Positions 7,200 to 14,264 of a stretch of DNA of 40,201 nucleotides are shown one piece after another (within the stretch, counting starts at the first letter, position 1; each line of letters begins with the position of its first letter). The position numbers and the translations under genes are program-made. The notes beneath the pieces are model-generated. The model ran no database searches. It was given only the letters and a program-made list of their open reading frames with translations, and was not told where the DNA came from. Origin of the DNA: Pseudomonas sp. (lineage in GTDB: Bacteria > Pseudomonadota > Gammaproteobacteria > Pseudomonadales > Pseudomonadaceae); NCBI RefSeq assembly GCF_030690725.1, contig NZ_JAUYGD010000078.1, positions 1 to 40,201 on the forward strand. The letters are read 5' to 3'.

Positions 7200-7425
7200 G
7201 AAGCCAAACGCCCCTTCAGGAGGGTGAACAGAATCGTTGTGGAAGGGGTTGAGCGACATGGATGTCGCGAGAGCCGCGATGGGCCAGGGATGGCCCTTCG
7301 CGGCGGGCCCCTGGAGCAACGATGGCGTGAACGTACCCTGCCGCAGGCAGGGCCGGATGTCGGGGCTAGACCTTTTGGTTCCTTTTGGGGCAATTGCCAA
7401 AAGGAACTCGCCCGTAAGGGGCGAA
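7200..7425 (-). repeat. Structured dispersed repeat, copy 2 (leftward, inverted relative to copy 1)
   Basis: Read on the minus strand it begins with a small CGCCC/GGGCG stem (7409-7423). A perfect 11-bp hairpin follows, GTTCCTTTTGG/CCAAAAGGAAC (7378-7388 with 7397-7407, 8-nt loop). The body contains GGGCCATCCCTGGCCCAT, CTCTCGC, CATCCATGTCGCTC and CCTCCTGAAGGGG. These blocks correspond one by one to copy 1 while the hairpin sequence differs, so the architecture rather than the exact stem sequence is kept. The two copies face tail to tail around about 80 bases of unrelated AT-richer DNA. Confidence 0.65.
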
Positions 7426-7490
7426 ACCAAAATCAGAAATCACCACGTTAATGAACTTGTCGCAGAACCTGAATAGAAAGCATCAAAAGC

Positions 7491-7513
7491 TCGAGGCTAA
7501 AGCCCCTCCTACG
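7491..7513. repeat. Single REP-like sequence
   Basis: CGAGGCTAAAGCCCCTCCTA (7492-7511) is the reverse complement of a GTAGGAGGGGCTTTAGCC-type REP. It lies 35 bases beyond the stop of the transglutaminase gene and may help end or stabilise that leftward transcript. It is a solo copy and no inverted partner is seen nearby. Confidence 0.55.
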
Positions 7514-7547
7514 GACTAGCCCACCCTACAAAGCCAGCGCAGCGCCT

Positions 7548-8345
7548 TTACTGCTGTTGCACCCGCACCAGCGGTGCAACCTCCACCTGGGCATGCATCT
7601 GCTCGATGCCGCCGCCCCGGCGCATGCCGCGTACCGGGCAGGCGTCCAGATAATCCAGGCCCACGGCCAACTTCAAATGCCGCTCCGGTTTGGCCAGGCA
7701 GTTGGTCACATCAAAGCTGTACCAGGCGTCATCCAGCCAGGCTTCAGCCCAGGCATGGCTGGCAAGGTGGTCTTCACTGTCGGTAAACAGATAGCCAGAC
7801 ACATAGCGCGCTGGAACGCCCAGACTGCGCGCGCAGGCCAGGAAGGCATGCGCATGATCCTGACAAACACCCTTGCCGCCGGCGAAGGCCTCACTGGCGC
7901 TGGTTTCCACAGCGGTGGCGCCCGGCTGATAGCGGATATGCGCGTTGAGGGCATGCATCAGGTCGATCAAGCCGCTGCGGTCCGGGCGGCTGCGGCTCTG
8001 CAGCTTGGCGAATTCGCGCAGGGCTTCGTCGGCCTCGGTCAGGCGGGTAAAGCGCAGAAACGGCAGCGCCGACTGGCTTTCGTGTTCGGCTTCGCGCGCC
8101 TCGTCGATTTCCACCTGGCCACGGGCACCGATAACGATGGATTCATGCGGCTCATCCATGGTCAGCACATGCAGGATATTGCCGTAGGGGTCGAGCTGCG
8201 CACGCACCGGGCGCGGCAGGGTCAACTGCCAGCTGAGCACCTGCTGGCGCTCGCTGTCGTGCGGAGTCATGCGCAGGTACTGGATGCTGGTGCGCACCTG
8301 ATCTTCATAGTGATAGGTGGTGTCGTGGCTGATTGACAGTCTCAT
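7548..8345 (-). CDS. Transglutaminase-like cysteine protease-fold protein
   Basis: A 265-aa protein with a bacterial transglutaminase N-terminal beta domain (about 1-85) and a papain-like transglutaminase core. The catalytic triad is visible: Cys161 in GKGVCQDHAH, His197 in LASHAWAEAW and Asp212 in YSFDVTN. It has no signal peptide. Its ATG overlaps the stop of the alpha-E gene by 4 bases (ATGA), so it is translationally coupled as the last gene of a three-gene operon. In other bacteria this trio has been proposed to make and process a peptide or amide bond, with this enzyme as the hydrolase. The actual substrate is unknown. Confidence 0.88.
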   Translation of the reverse strand: MRLSISHDTTYHYEDQVRTSIQYLRMTPHDSERQQVLSWQLTLPRPVRAQLDPYGNILHVLTMDEPHESIVIGARGQVEIDEAREAEHESQSALPFLRFTRLTEADEALREFAKLQSRSRPDRSGLIDLMHALNAHIRYQPGATAVETSASEAFAGGKGVCQDHAHAFLACARSLGVPARYVSGYLFTDSEDHLASHAWAEAWLDDAWYSFDVTNCLAKPERHLKLAVGLDYLDACPVRGMRRGGGIEQMHAQVEVAPLVRVQQQ

Positions 8346-9292
8346 GCGACCTCCAGGTAGGAACTTTGGATGGCTTGGCCTAGCTGGCGAACCAGCAGGA
8401 TGAAATCGGTGAGCCAGGCGTGCAGGCCCTCGTCGAGCACTTCTTCGATGCTGGTGTAGCGCAGCCGCGCTTCCAGTTCGGCGGCCAGGCGCTGGGCTGG
8501 GCGGCCGTTGTCGCCGGGCAGGCTGGCGAGCATCAGGCTGAGTTCGTCCATGCAGGCGCGCAGCGAGCGCGGCACGTCGGCGCGTAGCAGCAGCAGTTCG
8601 GAGACTTTGCGCGTGCCGGGCGAACCGCGGTAGATCTCAGCAAAGGCCTCGAATGAGGACAGTGCGCGCAGCAGCGCGGTCCACTGGTAGTAGCTGCGTG
8701 CAGGGCGGCCGTCGACTTCGTCGATGTCCTCGCCGAGCATCTCGTAACGCGCATCGAGCAGACGCAGGGTGTTGTCGGCGCGCTCGATAAAGGTGCCCAG
8801 GCGGATAAAGCGGTACGGGTCGCCGCGCATGATGGTGCCGAAGGTGGCGCCACGGAACAGGTGCGAGCGCTCCTTGACCCATTCGCAGAAACGGCTGATG
8901 CCGTAGCGACTCAGGCCTTGCTGCGCGATGCCGTGGATTTCCAGCCAGGTGGCGTTGATGTTTTCCCACATGTCGGCGGTGATCCGCCCGCGCACGGCGT
9001 GGGCGTTGCTGCGCGCGGCCTGCAGGCAGCAGTAGATGCTCGCCGGGTTGGTCGCATCGAGGGCGAAGAAGTGCAGCATGCGCTCGGCGTGCAGCGGGCC
9101 GTGGCGCTCCAGGTAATCGTCGAGGGTGCCGGTAATCAGCAGCGGCAGGGCCAGTTCTTCCAGACCATCGCCGCGGCCGTCCTGCGGCATCAGCGACAGC
9201 GAGTAGCTGACTTCAAGCATGCGCGCGAGGTTTTCCGCGCGCTCCAAGTAGCGCGACATCCAGTACAGATCAGAGGCAGTTCTTGAAAGCAT
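8342..9292 (-). CDS. Alpha-E domain protein (DUF403)
   Basis: A 316-aa, helix-rich protein of the Alpha-E family, named after a conserved Glu-Arg pair; here YLERAEN near residues 15-21 gives that ER signature. No catalytic activity is established. It lies between an ATP-grasp gene (2-base gap upstream) and a transglutaminase gene (4-base overlap downstream), the standard order for this conserved trio, so it probably acts as a structural or substrate-handling partner. Its start at ATG 9292 fits the family N-terminus (MLSRTASDLYW). Confidence 0.88.
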   Translation of the reverse strand: MLSRTASDLYWMSRYLERAENLARMLEVSYSLSLMPQDGRGDGLEELALPLLITGTLDDYLERHGPLHAERMLHFFALDATNPASIYCCLQAARSNAHAVRGRITADMWENINATWLEIHGIAQQGLSRYGISRFCEWVKERSHLFRGATFGTIMRGDPYRFIRLGTFIERADNTLRLLDARYEMLGEDIDEVDGRPARSYYQWTALLRALSSFEAFAEIYRGSPGTRKVSELLLLRADVPRSLRACMDELSLMLASLPGDNGRPAQRLAAELEARLRYTSIEEVLDEGLHAWLTDFILLVRQLGQAIQSSYLEVA

Positions 9293-9294
9293 GG

Positions 9295-10704
9295 TTAGTC
9301 CTCCACCACCCAGGTGTCTTTGGTGCCGCCACCCTGGGACGAGTTGACCACCAGCGAGCCTTCGCGCAGCGCGACGCGGGTCAGGCCGCCAGGGACGATG
9401 CGGGTTTCCTTGCCGGATAGAACGAACGGCCGCAGGTCGATATGCCGTGGCGCGATGCCGCGTTCAACAAAGGTCGGGCAGGTCGACAGGCACAGGGTCG
9501 GTTGGGCGATATAGGCCTCGGGACGGGCAATCAGGCGGGCGCGGAAGTCTTCGATTTCTGCCTTGGTGGCTGCCGGGCCGACCAGCATGCCGTAGCCGCC
9601 GGAGCCTTGGGTTTCCTTGACCACCAGGTGTTCCAGGTTGGCCAGCACGTGGGATAACTCGGACGGCTTGCGGCACTGGAAAGTCGGCACGTTTTTCAGG
9701 ATCGGCTCTTCGCTGAGGTAGAAGCGGATCATGTCGTCGACATAAGGGTAGATCGATTTGTCGTCCGCCACCCCGGTGCCGATGGCGTTGGCCAGCACCA
9801 CGTTGCCGCTGCGATAGCAGGCCAGCAGGCCGGGTACGCCGAGCATGGAGTCCGGGTTGAAGGCCAGCGGATCGAGGAAGGCATCGTCGAGGCGGCGATA
9901 GACCACGTCCACCTGCTTGGCTCCAGACGTGGTGCGCATAAAGAGTTTGTCGTCACGCACAAACAGGTCCGCGCCTTCGACCAGTTCCACACCCATTTCG
10001 CGGGAGAGGAAGGCGTGCTCGAAGTAGGCGCTGTTGAAGCGCCCCGGCGTCAGCACCACGACGTTGGGGTTATCCAGCGGACTAGAGGACTTCAGCGTGT
10101 CGAGCAGCAGGTTCGGGTAGTGATCAATCGGAGCCACACGCTGGGCTGCGAACAGCTCGGGGAACAGGCGCATCATCATCTTGCGGTCTTCGAGCATGTA
10201 GCTGACGCCGCTGGGCGTGCGCAGGTTGTCTTCCAGCACGTAGTAGCTGCCGTCGCCATCGCGCACCAGATCGACCCCGGCGATATGGGCATAGAGGTCG
10301 CGGTGCAGGTTGAGGCCCTGCATGGCGATCTGGTAACCCTCGTTGGCCAGCACCTGCTCGGCGGGCACGATGCCGGCCTTGATGATGCGCTGGTCGTGGT
10401 AGAGGTCGGCGAGGAACATGTTCAGCGCCTGCACGCGCTGGATGCAGCCGCGTTCGACGATGCGCCATTCGCTGGCGGGGATGCTACGCGGGATGATGTC
10501 GAACGGGATCAGCCGCTCGGTGCCCTGGTCGTCGCCGTACAGGGTGAAGGTGATACCGGCGCGGTGGAACAGCAGGTCGGCTTCACGGCGGCGCTGGGCC
10601 AGCAGTTCATCCGGGGTATCCGCTAACCAGCGGGCAAAAGCTTGATAGTGCGGGCGGACAGCGCCGCTCGCGTCGTACATCTCGTCATAAAAGGTGCGGG
10701 CCAT
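9295..10704 (-). CDS. Circularly permuted ATP-grasp protein (DUF404/DUF407 type)
   Basis: A 469-aa predicted ATP-dependent peptide or amide ligase with a circularly permuted ATP-grasp fold. Recognisable family segments are DLYHDQRIIKAG near residue 100, the VLEDNLRTPSGVSYMLE nucleotide/metal-binding stretch, GSGGYGMLVG, and RHIDLRPFVL near the C-terminus. The start is placed at ATG 10704 (MARTFYDEMYD) because AAGGAG lies 8 bases upstream. The open frame continues 19 codons further but those residues look non-coding. It is the first gene of the ATP-grasp / alpha-E / transglutaminase operon. The product of the reaction is unknown. Confidence 0.88.
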   Translation of the reverse strand: MARTFYDEMYDASGAVRPHYQAFARWLADTPDELLAQRRREADLLFHRAGITFTLYGDDQGTERLIPFDIIPRSIPASEWRIVERGCIQRVQALNMFLADLYHDQRIIKAGIVPAEQVLANEGYQIAMQGLNLHRDLYAHIAGVDLVRDGDGSYYVLEDNLRTPSGVSYMLEDRKMMMRLFPELFAAQRVAPIDHYPNLLLDTLKSSSPLDNPNVVVLTPGRFNSAYFEHAFLSREMGVELVEGADLFVRDDKLFMRTTSGAKQVDVVYRRLDDAFLDPLAFNPDSMLGVPGLLACYRSGNVVLANAIGTGVADDKSIYPYVDDMIRFYLSEEPILKNVPTFQCRKPSELSHVLANLEHLVVKETQGSGGYGMLVGPAATKAEIEDFRARLIARPEAYIAQPTLCLSTCPTFVERGIAPRHIDLRPFVLSGKETRIVPGGLTRVALREGSLVVNSSQGGGTKDTWVVED

Positions 10705-10874
10705 GCCGTACTCCTTGTCACCCGGACATGGAGACAGCTTTGCAAGGCCCGCGCCATACAATAAAAATGTTTTAAATCAGCAACTTGAGTATTTATGACA
10801 CAAACAGCGCACCAAGCCGGGGCGCAATGGTGACCGCCAGGTCGCAGCGCGCGCCATTTTAAGGCGGCCAGTAT

Positions 10875-10946
10875 GTAGAGTGGATAACGCTCTTTTTATC
10901 CACCGCACGGCAACCACTGGTGGATGGGAAAGCGTCATCCACCCTA
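10875..10946. repeat. Nested palindromic repeat (ATCCACC type)
   Basis: The outer arms GTAGAGTGGATAACGC (10875-10890) and GCGTCATCCACCCTAG (10932-10946) pair with a few mismatches. Inner arms ATCCACC (10898-10904) and GGTGGAT (10919-10925) pair perfectly. The whole folds into a long hairpin immediately after the stop of the amidotransferase-like gene at 10955. GGTGGAT-type palindromes of this form are scattered in Pseudomonas genomes. It may act at the 3' end of that transcript. Confidence 0.55.
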
Positions 10947-10954
10947 GCCGAGCA

Positions 10955-11662
10955 TCAGAACCCGGCCAGTTGCAGCCAGTGGCGATAGAAGCCTTCTGCT
11001 ACACGGTTCAGTTCGGCAACTTTGGCGGGTAGTTGGTCGAGCATCTGCGCCCTGCTCTGCTGGCTGGGCTGGCTTTCATCCAGCAGGTGGTGCCAGTCGC
11101 CGAGCCACTGGCGCACCAGGGCTTCGTCCATTTCCGGGTGGCCTTGCAGGGCCAAGACTTTATCGCCCCAGGCAAACGCCTGGTTGCTGCACCAGGGGCT
11201 ACTGAGCAAAGGCTGTGCGCCCTCGGGAATAGCAAAGCTGTCGCCATGCCACTGGAAGATCGGGAACTGCTCAGGCACATGCTGTAACCAGGGGCTGGGC
11301 GCCGCCTGGTCCAGACGGGTCAGCGGCTGCCAGCCACTTTCGGTGTAAGGCATGCGGTTGATGTCCGCGCCTAGCGCCTTGGCCAACAGCTGGCCGCCCA
11401 GGCAGTGGCCAATCAGCGGAATATCGCGGCGGATAAAGTGCTGCAGCGCGGCGACCTCGGTGGCCAGCCAGGGCAGCGGATCATTGACGCTCATTGGTCC
11501 GCCCATGATGGCCACGGCCTTGGGTCGGTCCAGATCAATGCCGTCCAACTCACCGAGGTCAGCGCGTAACACGGTATAGGGGTGGCCAGCCTGCTCAAGC
11601 ACCTTGCCCAGGTGGGCCGGCGGGCAGTAATCGATATGGGTAAGAATCAGGATCTCAGTCAT
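10955..11662 (-). CDS. Class I glutamine amidotransferase-like protein (GMP-synthase-like)
   Basis: A 235-aa single-domain protein of the class I GATase fold. The nucleophile elbow is GHCLGGQ (Cys87), with the oxyanion-strand motif MGGPMSV before it and the catalytic His-Glu pair in LQGHPEMDE. Such stand-alone domains act as gamma-glutamyl hydrolases or amidotransferases on small amines; the substrate is not evident. The start was chosen at ATG 11662 (MTEILILTHID), which begins directly with the first beta strand; an upstream in-frame TTG at 11680 is less likely. No strong SD is seen. It is a single gene. Confidence 0.85.
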   Translation of the reverse strand: MTEILILTHIDYCPPAHLGKVLEQAGHPYTVLRADLGELDGIDLDRPKAVAIMGGPMSVNDPLPWLATEVAALQHFIRRDIPLIGHCLGGQLLAKALGADINRMPYTESGWQPLTRLDQAAPSPWLQHVPEQFPIFQWHGDSFAIPEGAQPLLSSPWCSNQAFAWGDKVLALQGHPEMDEALVRQWLGDWHHLLDESQPSQQSRAQMLDQLPAKVAELNRVAEGFYRHWLQLAGF

Positions 11663-11737
11663 GCGCCAAGTCTGAAGCAAAGCACGGGCTGGGGTCGAGG
11701 GGCGATTGGCTGGGCGCGCGTAGGCGAGGTAGAAATG

Positions 11738-11766
11738 ACACGGGCCAGCTTATGGCCGGCCCGTGT
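11738..11766. terminator. Hairpin between rraB and the amidotransferase gene
   Basis: ACACGGGCC (11738-11746) and GGCCCGTGT (11758-11766) form a perfect 9-bp stem with an 11-nt loop. Only short T tracts follow on either strand, so termination activity is uncertain. It lies between the end of the repeat element behind rraB and the next leftward gene. Confidence 0.45.
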
Positions 11767-11775
11767 TTGGATTGC

Positions 11776-11916
11776 AGAACCTGTTTACGATCTCACGAGC
11801 TAGAGCCATGCAAGGCAAAAACAGGCGAGGAAGCGGAGTGTACTCTTGTACATGAGCATTGCGAGCCTGTTTTTAACGCAGCAGGGCCGACGCGCAGCAG
11901 ACCGTAGACAGGTTCT
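11776..11916. repeat. MITE-like hairpin-cored element, copy A
   Basis: Terminal inverted repeats AGAACCTGTTTACGATCT (11776-11793) and AGACCGTAGACAGGTTCT (11899-11916) match at 16 of 18 positions. The core holds 10-bp arms AAAAACAGGC (11817-11826) / GCCTGTTTTT (11865-11874) and an inner TGTAC/GTACA hairpin. It has no coding capacity. The right end coincides with the last base of the rraB stop codon. A core homologue with changed but still pairing stems lies at 25697-25824. The arm GCCTGTTTTT-type T run means it could also terminate transcription on both strands. Confidence 0.7.
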
Positions 11917-12251
11917 CAGGGCTGCCTTACCTCCTGGGTAACACCCCACCCATCCAGTTTGCCGCCAAGCGGCGCCACGACTGACTCCAGGTCATGCTCG
12001 AAGTCGTCGATGCCGTGGTATGTCGCGAACATTACTTTACTGACTTGCAGGTGCCAGACACCGTCATCACGCTCGGTCACCAGGGCGTGTAAAGACTCAC
12101 CTCGAAATTTGCGGGTGGCCATGCGGGCCCGCTCTTCATCAGGGAAAAGGGCGTAGAACTCGATGGGATGGAAGCTGCCAAAGTCGAAGCCACCCTCCTT
12201 CATCCGCCGTAAAACCCCGTTACTGACATCATCGTGCAAGGCTGTGCTCAT
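11916..12251 (-). CDS. rraB: Ribonuclease E inhibitor RraB
   Basis: A 111-aa acidic cytoplasmic protein with the RraB domain over nearly its full length: HPIEFYALFPDEERA, FRGESLHA, GVWHLQVSKVMFATY, and FEHDLESVVAPLGG followed by LDGWG. RraB binds RNase E and modulates mRNA decay. The ATG at 12251 has a strong SD (GAGGAGGT, 7 bases upstream). It is monocistronic, with a repeat element beginning at the stop codon. I recognise it with good confidence, but the extent of functional equivalence to the E. coli protein is not testable here. Confidence 0.88.
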   Translation of the reverse strand: MSTALHDDVSNGVLRRMKEGGFDFGSFHPIEFYALFPDEERARMATRKFRGESLHALVTERDDGVWHLQVSKVMFATYHGIDDFEHDLESVVAPLGGKLDGWGVTQEVRQP

Positions 12252-12566
12252 GAAGTGACCTCCTCAGGCGATGGACAAATTTACAGGACGCTAAAGAACC
12301 AACTAGGTGTCGATACTGCAGTGCTACGACCTGATAAACGCTTTCCCATTGCTACCGCCAGAGCCTCAGCGGTGTTGCGGCACCGATTGCAGTGCCGCCC
12401 GAGAATCAAGCGATGTGCTGCTTGATATGTCATAAGCCAGACCTGAAACCAGGGCTGGTCAACGCAGGCTTGTTCAGAGCGAACAAGTCAGAAGCGTTAG
12501 TTGCAGACTAGTCCCATCAACGCGCATTTGCCCAGCGAAAGTTGTTTCAGCCACACAGCCAATCCA
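12252..12566. other. Intergenic region with two hairpins, no gene
   Basis: The first 40 bases should hold the leader of rraB. GCGGCAC/GTGCCGC (12377-12383 with 12392-12398) and CTTGTTC/GAACAAG (12469-12475 with 12481-12487, loop AGAGC) are perfect 7-bp hairpins. Neither has a T tract. The second lies 80 bases past the stop of the leftward SDR gene and may help end that operon. No convincing reading frame was found. Confidence 0.4.
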
Positions 12567-13328
12567 TCAGTCGCGACTAAGCCAGGCCATGATGCGCCGG
12601 GTCAGCCAGGCGGGCGTCAGCTGGCCGGACCAGTACAGCAGCTTGAATTGTCGGCTGATAGGCCGGTGTACTGCACGACTATGGCTTTGCGCCAAAGCGG
12701 CATGAGCCACGGCTTCAGCCTCAAGATTGACGCCAAGACGGCGCAATACCGGGGCCTGGAAGCGTTGGTTGTTAAGCATCGGCGTGCTGACAAACGGCGG
12801 CATCAGGTCGCCGACGCGGATACCGTGCTTGGCCCACTCGAGGTCCAGCGCCTCGGTCAGCCCGCGCACGGCGAACTTGGAGGCCGAATAGCTGGCCAGA
12901 TGCGGTACGCCGTAGAGCCCAGAGGCCGAGCCCATATTGATCACCTGGGCGTTGAGCGTGGCTTTCAGATAAGGAAAGGCCGCGTGGGTCATATTTAGCA
13001 GCCCCTGCACGTTGATCTGCAGAATGCGCGCATGCTCGCTTAGCTCGATGTCCTCGAAGTGCCCGCATTGCAGAATCCCGGCACTGTTGAACAGCAGGCG
13101 CAACTGACCGCCATGCAGGGCGCAGAAGTCCGCCAGGGCGACCTTGACTGCCGCCGGGTCGGCCACATCCAGCTCGGCATGCCAGACGTTACCCAACTCA
13201 CCGGCCAACTGAGTCAGCGCTTGGTGATTGATATCCAGCAACCCAACCTGCCAGCCGTGTTGATGAAACAACCTCGCGGTGGCGGCGCCGATCCCTGACG
13301 CGGCGCCGGTAATCAGAATATTGTTCAC
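12567..13328 (-). CDS. Short-chain dehydrogenase/reductase (classical SDR)
   Basis: A 253-aa NAD(P)-dependent oxidoreductase. The cofactor motif TGAASGIG is at the N-terminus, NSAG follows, the catalytic Ser is in GSASG, and the YSASK motif supplies Tyr and Lys. The start is GTG at 13328, directly after the TGA of the hydrolase, so it is translationally coupled. As third gene of the monooxygenase-hydrolase-SDR operon it probably oxidises an alcohol or reduces a ketone in the same pathway: SDR makes a ketone, the monooxygenase an ester, the hydrolase opens it. This order of reactions is inferred; the substrate is unknown. Confidence 0.88.
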   Translation of the reverse strand: MNNILITGAASGIGAATARLFHQHGWQVGLLDINHQALTQLAGELGNVWHAELDVADPAAVKVALADFCALHGGQLRLLFNSAGILQCGHFEDIELSEHARILQINVQGLLNMTHAAFPYLKATLNAQVINMGSASGLYGVPHLASYSASKFAVRGLTEALDLEWAKHGIRVGDLMPPFVSTPMLNNQRFQAPVLRRLGVNLEAEAVAHAALAQSHSRAVHRPISRQFKLLYWSGQLTPAWLTRRIMAWLSRD

Positions 13329-14264
13329 TCAGCAGCCCCGCTCGCGCAGAAAGCTCACCACTTCGGCAAGGGCAAAATCAGCGGCCTTGAGCATGCCCGC
13401 GTGGGCCTGGAACACGTGCCACAGGTTCGGATAACGCTGCAGGCGCACATCCACACCCGCCGCCTGGGCCTTGTCGGCAAAGCGCAGGCTGTCGTTACGC
13501 AAAATCTCGTCTTCACCGACCTGAATCAATACAGGGGCCAGGCCATGCAGATCAGCAAACTGCGGCGACAAGCCAGGGTCGTCGTGGGCCAAACCCGCCG
13601 GGCAATACAGCGCCAGCGCCTGCTCCACCCATTTGCGGTGGATGAGCGGGTCACCGGCTGGCGGCTCGTGCAGCTGCGTACCGGTAAAGTCAGTGACCGG
13701 AGAGAAGCACACCAACGCTGCCGGTTGCGGCAGATCCAGATCACGCAAACGCAAACTGGTAATCAGCGCCAAGTTGCCACCGGCCGAATCGCCGCCAATC
13801 ACGATCTGCTCGGGCGTATAACCCAGCGTCAACAGCTCCTGAAACGCGGCCAACGCATCCTCGCGAGCCGCCGGATATTGATGCTCAGGTGCCAGGCGGT
13901 AATCCAGCGCGCACACATCCATCTGTCCGCGTTTGGCCAGGGTCGAGCAGATCGTGCGGTGGGTGTTCGGCCCGCCAATCAGATAAGCCCCGCCATGCAG
14001 GTACAGCAGCACCGTGCCGCGACCACTCTGTGGTTTATGCCACTCACAGGATCGCCCGCCCAAGGTGCCGGCGCTACGGGTAACGCCACTCGGCGCCGGG
14101 CTGGCTGCTGTCAGCAGGCGCAGCACCGCGCGCTGCCCGGCAATCGGCATGGGTGGGCGTACCAGACCACGGAATAGCAGGCGCAGGCTGGTACGCAAAA
14201 CGCTGCGCAGCAGTGCTTGATCGGCCGCCGGCGCGGTGAATTCAACGGGTGCATTCATAGTCAT
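13329..14264 (-). CDS. Alpha/beta hydrolase of the hormone-sensitive-lipase family
   Basis: About 311 aa. HSL-family signatures are HGGAYLIGG (oxyanion hole) and GGDSAGGN (nucleophile Ser). The acid lies in GEDEILRND and the His in LWHVFQAH. It should hydrolyse short- to medium-chain esters or lactones in the cytoplasm. The start is placed at ATG 14264, but ATG 14258 is equally possible; GGAG lies 4 or 10 bases upstream respectively. It overlaps the 3' end of the monooxygenase gene by about 20 bases and abuts the SDR gene, so the three form one operon. Confidence 0.87.
   Translation of the reverse strand: MTMNAPVEFTAPAADQALLRSVLRTSLRLLFRGLVRPPMPIAGQRAVLRLLTAASPAPSGVTRSAGTLGGRSCEWHKPQSGRGTVLLYLHGGAYLIGGPNTHRTICSTLAKRGQMDVCALDYRLAPEHQYPAAREDALAAFQELLTLGYTPEQIVIGGDSAGGNLALITSLRLRDLDLPQPAALVCFSPVTDFTGTQLHEPPAGDPLIHRKWVEQALALYCPAGLAHDDPGLSPQFADLHGLAPVLIQVGEDEILRNDSLRFADKAQAAGVDVRLQRYPNLWHVFQAHAGMLKAADFALAEVVSFLRERGC

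Noticed and set aside
6858..7476. Several short open frames on both strands (Arg- and Pro-rich proteins)
   Set aside because: They lie within the two structured repeats; similar spurious proteins arise wherever this repeat occurs.
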